From Sulfurovum sp. (lineage in GTDB: Bacteria; Campylobacterota; Campylobacteria; Campylobacterales; Sulfurovaceae), in contig WFYB01000066.1 of assembly GCA_015490315.1 (NCBI GenBank), positions 1 through 6,020 on the forward strand: 6,020 nt of DNA, in the 5' to 3' direction. The position numbers and the translations under genes are program-made. Positions 1 through 4,395 of the stretch are shown here, piece by piece. Positions within the stretch are counted from its first letter, which is position 1; each line of letters begins with the position of its first letter. The notes under the pieces are model-generated. The model was not told where the DNA came from, ran no database searches, and worked only from the letters and a program-made list of their open reading frames with translations.

Positions 1-208
<208 letters not shown>

Positions 209-215
209 AAAATAG

Positions 216-231
216 AATGGTTTGAACCATT
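216..231 (-). repeat. short hairpin next to the mature 16S 5' end
   Basis: AATGGT (minus 231-226) pairs with ACCATT (221-216) around a TCAA tetraloop, 7 nt before the inferred mature 16S end at 208. Its position suggests a role in leader folding or as a landmark for 5' maturation nucleases. This role is inferred only from position. Confidence 0.4.
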
Positions 232-274
232 GTCAGAATCACTTAAATAGTATTGCTATCTAAGAATTCTTTAT

Positions 275-296
275 CACCTTTTATTCAAAAAAGGTG
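275..296 (-). repeat. 8-bp perfect hairpin in the rRNA leader
   Basis: CACCTTTT (minus 296-289) and AAAAGGTG (282-275) form a perfect 8-bp stem around the 6-nt loop TTGAAT. No U-run follows on the minus strand, so it is not a normal terminator, which fits a leader that must be read through. It may serve in leader folding or processing. Confidence 0.5.
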
Positions 297-344
297 CAAA
301 AATTAAATCTCAAATAGACGTTCGTTTGTTTACTTATATTTGGT

Positions 345-356
345 TGTCAAAGATCA
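345..356 (-). promoter_or_regulatory. boxA-like rRNA antitermination site
   Basis: The minus strand reads TGATCTTTGACA, matching 10 of 12 positions of the E. coli rrn boxA TGCTCTTTAACA. It lies about 50 nt into the transcript and just after the stem-loop at 401-362. In rRNA operons the NusB-S10 (NusE) complex binds boxA RNA and lets RNA polymerase resist Rho and support rRNA folding. Motif match, order and strand agree, so the assignment is fairly good. Confidence 0.7.
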
Positions 357-361
357 TTCAT

Positions 362-401
362 CAACACTCTTTCTAGCAACTCGCTAGCTGTCCTTGTGTT
401 G
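362..401 (-). other. boxB-like stem-loop at the start of the rRNA leader
   Basis: On the minus strand CAACAC (401-396) pairs with GTGTTG (367-362). Inside it CTAGC (387-383) pairs with GCTAG (377-373) around a 5-nt loop. It begins a few nucleotides after the predicted transcription start and ends 5 nt before the boxA-like site. That order, stem-loop then boxA, matches bacterial rRNA leaders. The antitermination role is inferred from position, not from loop sequence. Confidence 0.55.
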
Positions 402-411
402 TTGGACGCGT

Positions 412-440
412 ATTATAGCACCGAAGTCCGTCATTGTCAA
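412..440 (-). promoter_or_regulatory. rRNA operon promoter, perfect sigma70 consensus
   Basis: On the minus strand TTGACA (440-435) is followed after exactly 17 bp (434-418) by TATAAT (417-412). Both hexamers match the housekeeping-sigma consensus without mismatch and the spacing is ideal, whereas the other promoters in this window have weak or no -35 boxes. The bases after the -10 (ACGCG, 411-407) form a GC-rich discriminator, the feature that in E. coli makes rRNA promoters sensitive to ppGpp/DksA; stringent control here is inferred. The predicted start is near 405. A-tracts upstream are described separately. Confidence 0.9.
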
Positions 441-443
441 GGG

Positions 444-480
444 TTTTTCGCCATTTTATACTTTTTTTTTGCTTTTTTTT
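444..480 (-). promoter_or_regulatory. A-tract block upstream of the rRNA promoter (UP-element-like)
   Basis: On the minus strand four A-runs lie upstream of the -35: 448-444 (A5), 457-454 (A4), 470-462 (A9) and 480-473 (A8). Their centres are spaced about 9 to 11 bp, close to one helical turn, so the DNA should be intrinsically curved. They occupy roughly -39 to -75 from the predicted start, overlapping the -40 to -60 zone where the alpha-subunit C-terminal domains bind UP elements. The same bases read as T-tracts on the plus strand, upstream of the lipoprotein promoter. Confidence 0.6.
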
Positions 481-497
481 ATTTACTTACATATAAT
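469..497 (+). promoter_or_regulatory. candidate promoter for the lipoprotein gene
   Basis: TATAAT at 492-497 is preceded by long T-runs (462-470, 473-480), the usual look of a Campylobacterota housekeeping promoter. TTGCTT (469-474) sits 17 bp upstream and matches 4 of 6 bases of the -35 consensus. The start would be near 504, leaving a 5' UTR of about 105 nt before 609. That is rather long, so a closer unrecognised promoter is possible. Confidence 0.5.
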
Positions 498-608
498 ATA
501 AAATAAATACAATTTTTTGGATGAAAACTTTCTCCCATCTTTAAGCACAACTTCTTTACAATTAATTAGTTTTAAGACTTTCTAATTTTATCAAAAAGGT
601 TAAGTTGA

Positions 609-791
609 ATGAAAATACTCCAAATGATCATGATGATTGGGTTACTTTCGCTATTGTCAGGATGCACTCCATCCCCTGAACCGTCTGCCAACGAAGAGGC
701 AAAGGCAGAAGCCACGATCCACCATAACCGTACAGAGGCCAAACAGGCACAGGAGGAGTATATCAGGCTGCAAGAAGCACGAAATAAATGA
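609..791 (+). CDS. small predicted lipoprotein, unknown function
   Basis: The 60-residue product starts with a lipoprotein signal peptide: K2, a hydrophobic core (residues 3-16) and a lipobox Leu16-Ser17-Gly18-Cys19. Signal peptidase II would cleave before Cys19, leaving a lipidated peptide of only 42 residues. The mature part opens with a Pro/Ser-rich linker (CTPSPEPS) and continues as a highly charged, Ala/Glu/Lys/Gln-rich segment likely to be one helix. The start is backed by AAGG at 596-599 with a 9-nt spacer. I do not recognise a family. Small entericidin-like or Lpp-like tethered peptides are comparable in size, but no specific similarity is visible. The next gene begins 83 bp downstream on the same strand, so co-transcription is possible. 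The clear lipobox and RBS make it likely to be a real gene. Confidence 0.75.
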   Translation: MKILQMIMMIGLLSLLSGCTPSPEPSANEEAKAEATIHHNRTEAKQAQEEYIRLQEARNK

Positions 792-802
792 CTTTTCCCG
801 TC

Positions 803-836
803 GATTAACTTTGGATTAATCTCTCTTAACTATACT
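803..836 (+). promoter_or_regulatory. possible promoter/operator before the BI-1 family gene
   Basis: TATACT at 831-836 is a one-mismatch -10 box; a start near 843 would give a 5' UTR of about 32 nt. Just upstream, GATTAA occurs twice 11 bp apart (803-808, 814-819), and 803-808 also forms an inverted repeat with TTAATC (816-821). No properly spaced -35 is seen. The 11-bp phasing could be an operator, but this is weak evidence. Confidence 0.3.
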
Positions 837-874
837 TGCACACAACTAAAATACTATTTCATAAAGGATGATGT

Positions 875-1561
875 ATGGCTTTATATGACAGAGACTACAC
901 ACAAACTAATACCGGATATGTCCAGGAGGCTGCAACGGTCAGCTTCATGAAGCAGACCTATCAACTACTGGCGGCGAGTATGCTTGCGGCGGCGGCAGGT
1001 GCCTATGTCACTATGCCCTATGCTGAAACGATCATGCAGTACAAGTGGATCATTTTTGGAGCAGAGCTATTGGTGCTCTTTTTTGGATTGAGCATGTCAA
1101 GAGGAAAGCCCGGATTGAATCTGGCAATGCTCTTTATCTTTACATTCCTGACCGGTGTTTCACTGGTGCCGCTTTTGGCATCTCTAATCGGTATGGGCAA
1201 TGGTGCGGTCATTGGCAATGCCTTTTTGATGACAGCAGTACTCTTTGGGGCACTGAGTCTTTTCGCTATCAACAGCAAAAGTGACTACTCAAGCTGGGGA
1301 AAACCCCTCTTTATTACACTTATTGTTGTGATTATCGCCTCTTTGGTCAACTATTTCCTGCTTCACAGCCCGATGATGCATATCATTATCACGGCAGGGA
1401 TTTTGCTGCTCTTTAGTTTTTTTACGATTTACGATACTCAAAATATTGCAAACGGTGCTTACGATTCGCCTGTAGATGCCGCCGTATCGCTCTATCTTGA
1501 CTTCCTCAATATGTTTACGGCACTGCTGCAGCTTCTGGGTATTTTCGGGAACGATGACTAA
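875..1561 (+). CDS. Bax inhibitor-1 / YccA family membrane protein
   Basis: The 228-residue product has about seven hydrophobic segments (near 29-46, 56-74, 81-104, 111-131, 144-162, 167-185 and 205-223), the size and topology of the BI-1 (UPF0005) family. Family motifs visible are TFLTGVSLVPL (90-100) and FFTIYDTQNI (182-191), followed by LYLDFLNMF (206-214). Asp187 and Asp209 fit the paired aspartates that act as a pH-sensing latch in the calcium-leak homologue YetJ of Bacillus subtilis; the pairing is my alignment by eye. Bacterial members are inner-membrane proteins linked to ion leak or to FtsH-dependent membrane quality control (YccA), so the exact role here is open. AAAGGA at 863-868 gives a well-placed RBS. 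The last 8 bp overlap the start of thiD2, implying one mRNA and translational coupling. Confidence 0.93.
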   Translation: MALYDRDYTQTNTGYVQEAATVSFMKQTYQLLAASMLAAAAGAYVTMPYAETIMQYKWIIFGAELLVLFFGLSMSRGKPGLNLAMLFIFTFLTGVSLVPLLASLIGMGNGAVIGNAFLMTAVLFGALSLFAINSKSDYSSWGKPLFITLIVVIIASLVNYFLLHSPMMHIIITAGILLLFSFFTIYDTQNIANGAYDSPVDAAVSLYLDFLNMFTALLQLLGIFGNDD

Positions 1562-1967
1562 AGAAGAGACCTCTAAGATTGAGCGTCTCATCGATGCAAA
1601 TCTCAATCGTCTAAAAGAGGGGATCAGGGTCGTCGAGGATATCAATCGGTATATCTATGACGACCCTGCACTTACCGCCTCTCTCAAAACACTTCGGCAT
1701 ATGCTGCAGACTCTTTACTCACAAGAACGTCTGACCCACAGAGATATCCAAAATGATGTACAAAAGGGGACTATTGCCAGTGAACTGAAACGAAGCAGTC
1801 TCAACGATCTTGTAATCGCCAACTTTTCCAGGTCACAAGAAGCTGCAAGGGTGCTTGAAGAGAGCTTCAAACTGATCGATCCGGAAAAATCGGCTCTCTG
1901 CAAAACGATACGTTATGGACTCTATAATGCAGAAAAAGCGTTTTTTATCTCTGCACAGGAGTCTTAG
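1554..1967 (+). CDS. thiD2: ThiD2-type HMP-phosphate kinase domain protein (often labelled thiamine-phosphate pyrophosphorylase)
   Basis: The 137-residue product matches the ThiD2 family from memory: DANLNRLKEGIRVVED (14-29), LRH (47-49), a central RDIQNDV (63-69), then ANFSRSQEAARVLEE (89-103) and IRYGLYNAEKAF (119-130). ThiD2 domains are found alone or fused in front of ThiE, and are reported to phosphorylate hydroxymethylpyrimidine phosphate to the diphosphate that ThiE joins to the thiazole. Database entries often call standalone copies ThiE-like, but this protein is far too short for the TIM barrel of ThiE. The start at 1554 is chosen because the family motif begins at residue 14 and the ATG overlaps the BI-1 stop (ATGACTAA); an upstream in-frame ATG at 1476 would only add 26 unrelated residues. 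The RBS is weak (GGGA, 3 nt away), so coupling to the upstream gene probably drives translation. The 3' end overlaps bioC by 23 bp. Confidence 0.85.
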   Translation: MTKEETSKIERLIDANLNRLKEGIRVVEDINRYIYDDPALTASLKTLRHMLQTLYSQERLTHRDIQNDVQKGTIASELKRSSLNDLVIANFSRSQEAARVLEESFKLIDPEKSALCKTIRYGLYNAEKAFFISAQES

Positions 1968-2679
1968 AATGTCCCTTAACGAACAGCACTTCAAACTCAA
2001 GATAGGATAACGGATACTGATTCATCAGCATTTTGGTCTCCTTATAGCTCAACTGTCGTACTCCACCGCTTACACCGCTTTTTTTGATATAGCGAAAGAT
2101 CTCTCTTGTGGAATCAAATGAAAGCACATACTCTCGTAGTGTATATTCCGCATCATAGTAACGGTCAAGGATCTCCTTAAGCTTCTGGGCACTGTAGATC
2201 GGAGAGGCTATCCCTGCAGTATGGTGCAGGGTCTTAAATGTGTTGGCTGTAAATATAGCGAAGTAGGCCTCTTGTCCCAATGAGGAGAGCCAGGAGAGTG
2301 TCTTTTCAAGATCTCTGCTCCACTGCAGCGCGGAAGAGGAGACAATCACGCTCTCTTTAGGAAGCTGAAGCTCTGAGGGACTGTTGAAGTCCATACATAC
2401 TTTTTCGACCGTTTCTGCATTCGGATGTCTTTGAAGCATCTCTTTGGAGGCATCCAGCGCGAGGAAACGGTCTATTTGGTACCCTTCTCTCTTCAGTGCC
2501 TGATAGACTGCACCGCTGCCGCAACCGACATCCAAGAGTGTCTCAATCTTTTTACGCTCTATCATGAGGATCAGCTCAGAGACAACTTTGGATTGTATCA
2601 CATTATACTTACCGTAGCTATGTGCAAAGCGTGAAAACTCTTTTGTGATACCGGATAGGTTCTTGTGGGCTTTTTGCAC
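1945..2679 (-). CDS. bioC: malonyl-ACP O-methyltransferase (BioC-like)
   Basis: The 244-residue product is a class I SAM-dependent methyltransferase. Motif I LLDVGCGSG (48-56) binds SAM and the acidic residue in LALD (73-76) should bind the ribose. SSSALQW (114-120) corresponds to the S-x-A-x-QW motif of BioC, and IKKSGVSGG (198-206) resembles the late BioC segment K-x-x-GV. The N-terminal FSRFAHSYGKYNVIQ (15-29) also fits BioC. BioC methylates the free carboxyl of malonyl-ACP so that fatty-acid synthesis can build the pimeloyl chain of biotin. No other bio gene is visible. The start is GTG, supported by AGGAG (2689-2685) 5 nt upstream; the ATG at 2693 is out of frame. The 3' end overlaps the convergent thiD2 by 23 bp. 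A generic methyltransferase is the alternative. Confidence 0.82.
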   Translation of the reverse strand: MQKAHKNLSGITKEFSRFAHSYGKYNVIQSKVVSELILMIERKKIETLLDVGCGSGAVYQALKREGYQIDRFLALDASKEMLQRHPNAETVEKVCMDFNSPSELQLPKESVIVSSSALQWSRDLEKTLSWLSSLGQEAYFAIFTANTFKTLHHTAGIASPIYSAQKLKEILDRYYDAEYTLREYVLSFDSTREIFRYIKKSGVSGGVRQLSYKETKMLMNQYPLSYLEFEVLFVKGHSKTPVQR

Positions 2680-2729
2680 CTTTTCTCCTGCATTGAAGCA
2701 TATTTATCAGCATTTCAATTTTTTTTGGG

Positions 2730-2735
2730 TATAAT
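2730..2735 (+). promoter_or_regulatory. -10 box of the secG promoter
   Basis: TATAAT is preceded by a run of eight T's and GGG (TTTTTTTTGGG, 2719-2729), which is the classic Campylobacterota housekeeping promoter: T-rich upstream DNA, no clear -35. The start would be near 2742 with a 5' UTR of about 52 nt to secG. It probably also drives frr and pyrE in part. Confidence 0.75.
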
Positions 2736-2742
2736 CGCCCGA

Positions 2743-2748
2743 ATTATA
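2743..2748 (-). promoter_or_regulatory. candidate -10 box of bioC
   Basis: The minus strand reads TTTGGATATAAT from 2754 to 2743, a perfect TATAAT in the same context as the secG -10 on the other strand. The start would be near 2736, giving a 5' UTR of about 57 nt. No -35 is recognisable 17 bp upstream, which is normal in this phylum. Confidence 0.6.
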
Positions 2749-2768
2749 TCCAAATTTTTGTTTGGATA
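2747..2768. repeat. 8-bp perfect inverted repeat in the secG 5' UTR
   Basis: TATCCAAA (2747-2754) and TTTGGATA (2761-2768) are perfect reverse complements separated by TTTTTG. In secG mRNA this would form a hairpin about 5 nt from the 5' end, well clear of the RBS (GAGG, 2783-2786). On the other strand the left arm overlaps the bioC -10 box. It could be a 5'-stabilising hairpin, an operator, or both. Confidence 0.6.
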
Positions 2769-2793
2769 GCTACTTAAACTATGAGGCATATCG

Positions 2794-3108
2794 ATGACAT
2801 CAACACTATTAATACTTCAAATTATCCTAGCGATAGCAATCACTATCACTGTTCTTCTGCAAAAGAGTTCAAGTATCGGACTGGGTGCCTATAGCGGGAG
2901 CAACGAGTCCGTATTTGGTGCGAAGGGTCCTACAGGATTTTTGGCAAAAATGACATTTATCTTGGCTTTTCTTTTTATCATCAACACCCTGGCATTGGGA
3001 TATCTCTACAATAAACAAAACAGCAGTTCAATTGCGGACACGATCACACCCAAAAACAATGCAGTTATCCCCTCAACACCTGCAGCACCGACCGCTCCCA
3101 AAAAGTAA
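2794..3108 (+). CDS. secG: preprotein translocase subunit SecG
   Basis: The 104-residue product has the SecG layout: membrane helix 1 (about 4-22), a cytoplasmic loop carrying the family pattern LLQKSSSIGLGAYSGSNE (21-38) and FGAKGPTGFL (41-50), and helix 2 (about 51-70). SecG is the non-essential partner of SecY and SecE in the inner-membrane Sec channel and helps SecA-driven export. The tail (71-104) is low complexity, rich in Ser, Pro, Ala and Thr and ending in Lys, as is common and poorly conserved in SecG. The start has GAGG at 2783-2786, spacer 7 nt. It is the first gene of a probable secG-frr-pyrE unit; the 116-bp gap to frr contains alternative hairpins and a second promoter-like sequence. 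Confidence 0.96.
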   Translation: MTSTLLILQIILAIAITITVLLQKSSSIGLGAYSGSNESVFGAKGPTGFLAKMTFILAFLFIINTLALGYLYNKQNSSSIADTITPKNNAVIPSTPAAPTAPKK

Positions 3109-3110
3109 TA

Positions 3111-3138
3111 CTCCCTTTCAGGGAGGTTCTACCTCTCT
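3111..3138 (+). promoter_or_regulatory. mutually exclusive hairpins after secG (attenuator- or processing-like)
   Basis: CTCCCT (3111-3116) can pair with AGGGAG (3120-3125) around a 3-nt loop. The same AGGGAG, as part of AGGGAGGT (3120-3127), can instead pair with ACCTCTCT (3131-3138), an 8-bp stem with one G-U pair and a 3-nt loop. Only one can form at a time. No proper U-run follows either, so a strong intrinsic terminator is not supported; a weak terminator or an RNase site reducing secG-frr read-through is possible. Confidence 0.4.
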
Positions 3139-3189
3139 CTTATTCCCCTAAAAACATTCCAATTACTTACCCACTAAGCTGAATAAGGG

Positions 3190-3195
3190 TAAAAT
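3190..3195 (+). promoter_or_regulatory. candidate -10 box of a separate frr-pyrE promoter
   Basis: TAAAAT within AGGGTAAAATT (3186-3196 region) resembles the secG -10 context GGGTATAAT with one mismatch. The start would be near 3202, about 23 nt before frr. No -35 and only a modest T-rich upstream stretch are seen, so this is weaker than the secG promoter. Confidence 0.45.
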
Positions 3196-3241
3196 TTCAT
3201 CAAAGTACTACCAAGGAGATAAAAATGGTAAATGAAATTTT
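3191..3241 (+). repeat. 10-bp inverted repeat bracketing the frr RBS and start codon
   Basis: AAAATTTCAT (3191-3200) and ATGAAATTTT (3232-3241) are perfect reverse complements. Inside them TACC (3209-3212) can pair with GGTA (3227-3230), which would display the RBS AAGGAG (3213-3218) in the terminal loop. The left arm overlaps the candidate -10, so the outer stem could form only in mRNA that comes from upstream (secG read-through), not in mRNA started at the frr promoter. Confidence 0.45.
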
Positions 3242-3782
3242 GGATCATACTTCTGAAAATATGGACAAGAGTCTCGAGGCGCTCAAGAGAGACTTTGCTA
3301 CCCTGAGAACAGGAAAGGTGACTACCACCATTGTCGACAATATCAAAGTAGACTACTATGGTACGCCTACAGCACTGAACCAGGTAGGCAGTGTCATCGC
3401 TACGGATGCCACTACCATTGCGATCACACCATGGGAGAAGAGCCTGCTTCCGGACATCGAAAAGGCGATACAGGAAGCCAATATCGGCGTCAACCCAAAC
3501 AATGACGGTGACTTTATCAAACTCTTCTTTCCTCCTATGACAGCAGAGCAGAGACAGGAGATCGTCAAGCAGGCAAAAGCGATGGCGGAGAATGCGAGAG
3601 TCGCTATCAGAAATATCCGAAAAGAGGCGAACAACAAGATCAAAAAACTTGAAAAAGAGAAAGAGATCAGTGAAGATGAGTCCAAAAAAGCACAGGAGCA
3701 GGTGCAGAAACTGACTGATGAACATATCGCCAAAGTGGATGAGGCTTTCAAAGCAAAAGAAGCAGATATCCTAAAGGTCTAA
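3225..3782 (+). CDS. frr: ribosome recycling factor
   Basis: The 185-residue product has the standard RRF length. It begins with the helix carrying MDKSLEALKRDFATLRTGK (13-31), where the conserved LRTGK/R lies, followed by domain II with VDYYGTPTALNQVGSV (42-57) and ITPWEKSLLPDIEKAI (67-82). The pattern NPNNDGDFIKLFFPPMTAEQR (90-110) and the long charged C-terminal helices complete the L-shaped fold. RRF works with EF-G to split post-termination ribosomes and is usually essential. The start is fixed by a strong RBS, AAGGAG (3213-3218), with a 6-nt spacer. pyrE begins 1 nt after the stop codon, so the two are co-transcribed and probably coupled. Confidence 0.98.
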   Translation: MVNEILDHTSENMDKSLEALKRDFATLRTGKVTTTIVDNIKVDYYGTPTALNQVGSVIATDATTIAITPWEKSLLPDIEKAIQEANIGVNPNNDGDFIKLFFPPMTAEQRQEIVKQAKAMAENARVAIRNIRKEANNKIKKLEKEKEISEDESKKAQEQVQKLTDEHIAKVDEAFKAKEADILKV

Positions 3783-3783
3783 T

Positions 3784-4395
3784 ATGAATCTCGAACAGGT
3801 TTACAAAGATGCAAATGCGCTGTTGGAGGGACATTTCCTTCTCGCAAGCGGCAATCACTCCGCCAGGTATCTCCAGAGCGCAAAAGTGCTTGAGTACCCT
3901 AGCAAAGCCTCAAAACTTACAGATGCACTGGCGAAACTGATCACAGATGCCGGGATCGAGGTCGATACCGTGTGTGCACCCGCACTCGGCGGTGTCCTTG
4001 CGGGTTACGAACTTGCACGCTCCCTGGATGTCCGTTCGATCTTCGTAGAGAAGGATGGTGAGGGAGGTATGGTGCTGCGCCGCGGATTTGAGATCACACC
4101 CGGAGAGAAGGTGATCATCTGTGAAGATATCATCACTACAGGTGGATCTGCACTCAAAGCGGCACAAGCTATCGAAGCACTGGGCGGTGAAGTCGTCGCT
4201 TTTGCCTCTTTGGCAAACCGAGGATTCTGCAAACGTGTCGGAGGAGCACAAGAGGCAAAGATAGAGTGCAAACTGCCTGCGGACAAACCGCTCTTTTCGC
4301 TGGATGACTTTACCTTTGAGATGTATAGTCCCGATGAGTGCCCCCTGTGTAAGGCGGGTATGGGTGAGGCTGTCAAGCCGGGGAGCAAAGGCTGA
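3784..4395 (+). CDS. pyrE: orotate phosphoribosyltransferase
   Basis: The 203-residue product is a type I phosphoribosyltransferase. The PRPP-binding motif VIICEDIITTGGSALKAA occupies residues 110-127, with the acidic pair E114-D115. GHFLLASGNHSARYLQ (16-31) is the N-terminal OPRT signature, and FVEKDGEGGMVLRRG (87-101) covers the flexible catalytic loop region. The enzyme joins orotate to PRPP to form OMP, the fifth step of pyrimidine synthesis. The C-terminus has CPLCKAG (186-192), a C-x-x-C segment I recall from one subfamily of OPRTs, with no proven metal role. Its RBS, AAAGG (3773-3777), lies inside frr, and the 1-nt gap implies coupling. A terminator hairpin overlaps its last codons. 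Confidence 0.97.
   Translation: MNLEQVYKDANALLEGHFLLASGNHSARYLQSAKVLEYPSKASKLTDALAKLITDAGIEVDTVCAPALGGVLAGYELARSLDVRSIFVEKDGEGGMVLRRGFEITPGEKVIICEDIITTGGSALKAAQAIEALGGEVVAFASLANRGFCKRVGGAQEAKIECKLPADKPLFSLDDFTFEMYSPDECPLCKAGMGEAVKPGSKG

Larger units (their letters stand above)
209..405 (-). other. 16S rRNA leader (transcribed spacer upstream of 16S)
   Basis: This gene-free stretch lies between the rRNA promoter (predicted +1 near 405) and the mature 16S end. It holds, in transcript order, a boxB-like stem-loop (401-362), a boxA-like element (356-345), an 8-bp A/U-rich hairpin (296-275) and a 6-bp hairpin (231-216) 7 nt before the mature 16S end. Such leaders normally carry antitermination signals and one half of the RNase III processing stem; the matching half would lie downstream of 16S, outside the window. 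I see no reading frame here. Bases 209-608 as a whole are intergenic: this leader, the rRNA promoter with its A-tracts, and the promoter and 5' UTR of the lipoprotein gene. Confidence 0.85.

Noticed and set aside
262..271. 10-bp palindrome AAGAATTCTT in the rRNA leader
   Set aside because: With no loop it cannot form an intramolecular hairpin, it is in A/T-rich DNA, and nothing ties it to a protein-binding role.
1476..1553. In-frame upstream extension of the ThiD2 gene from the ATG at 1476
   Set aside because: It adds 26 residues with no resemblance to the family, lies wholly inside the BI-1 coding region, and the ATG at 1554 sits at the expected distance before the first conserved motif.
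3174..3751. Minus-strand open frames opposite frr
   Set aside because: frr is an unmistakable full-length gene; the antisense products are compositionally biased mirrors of its charged helices.
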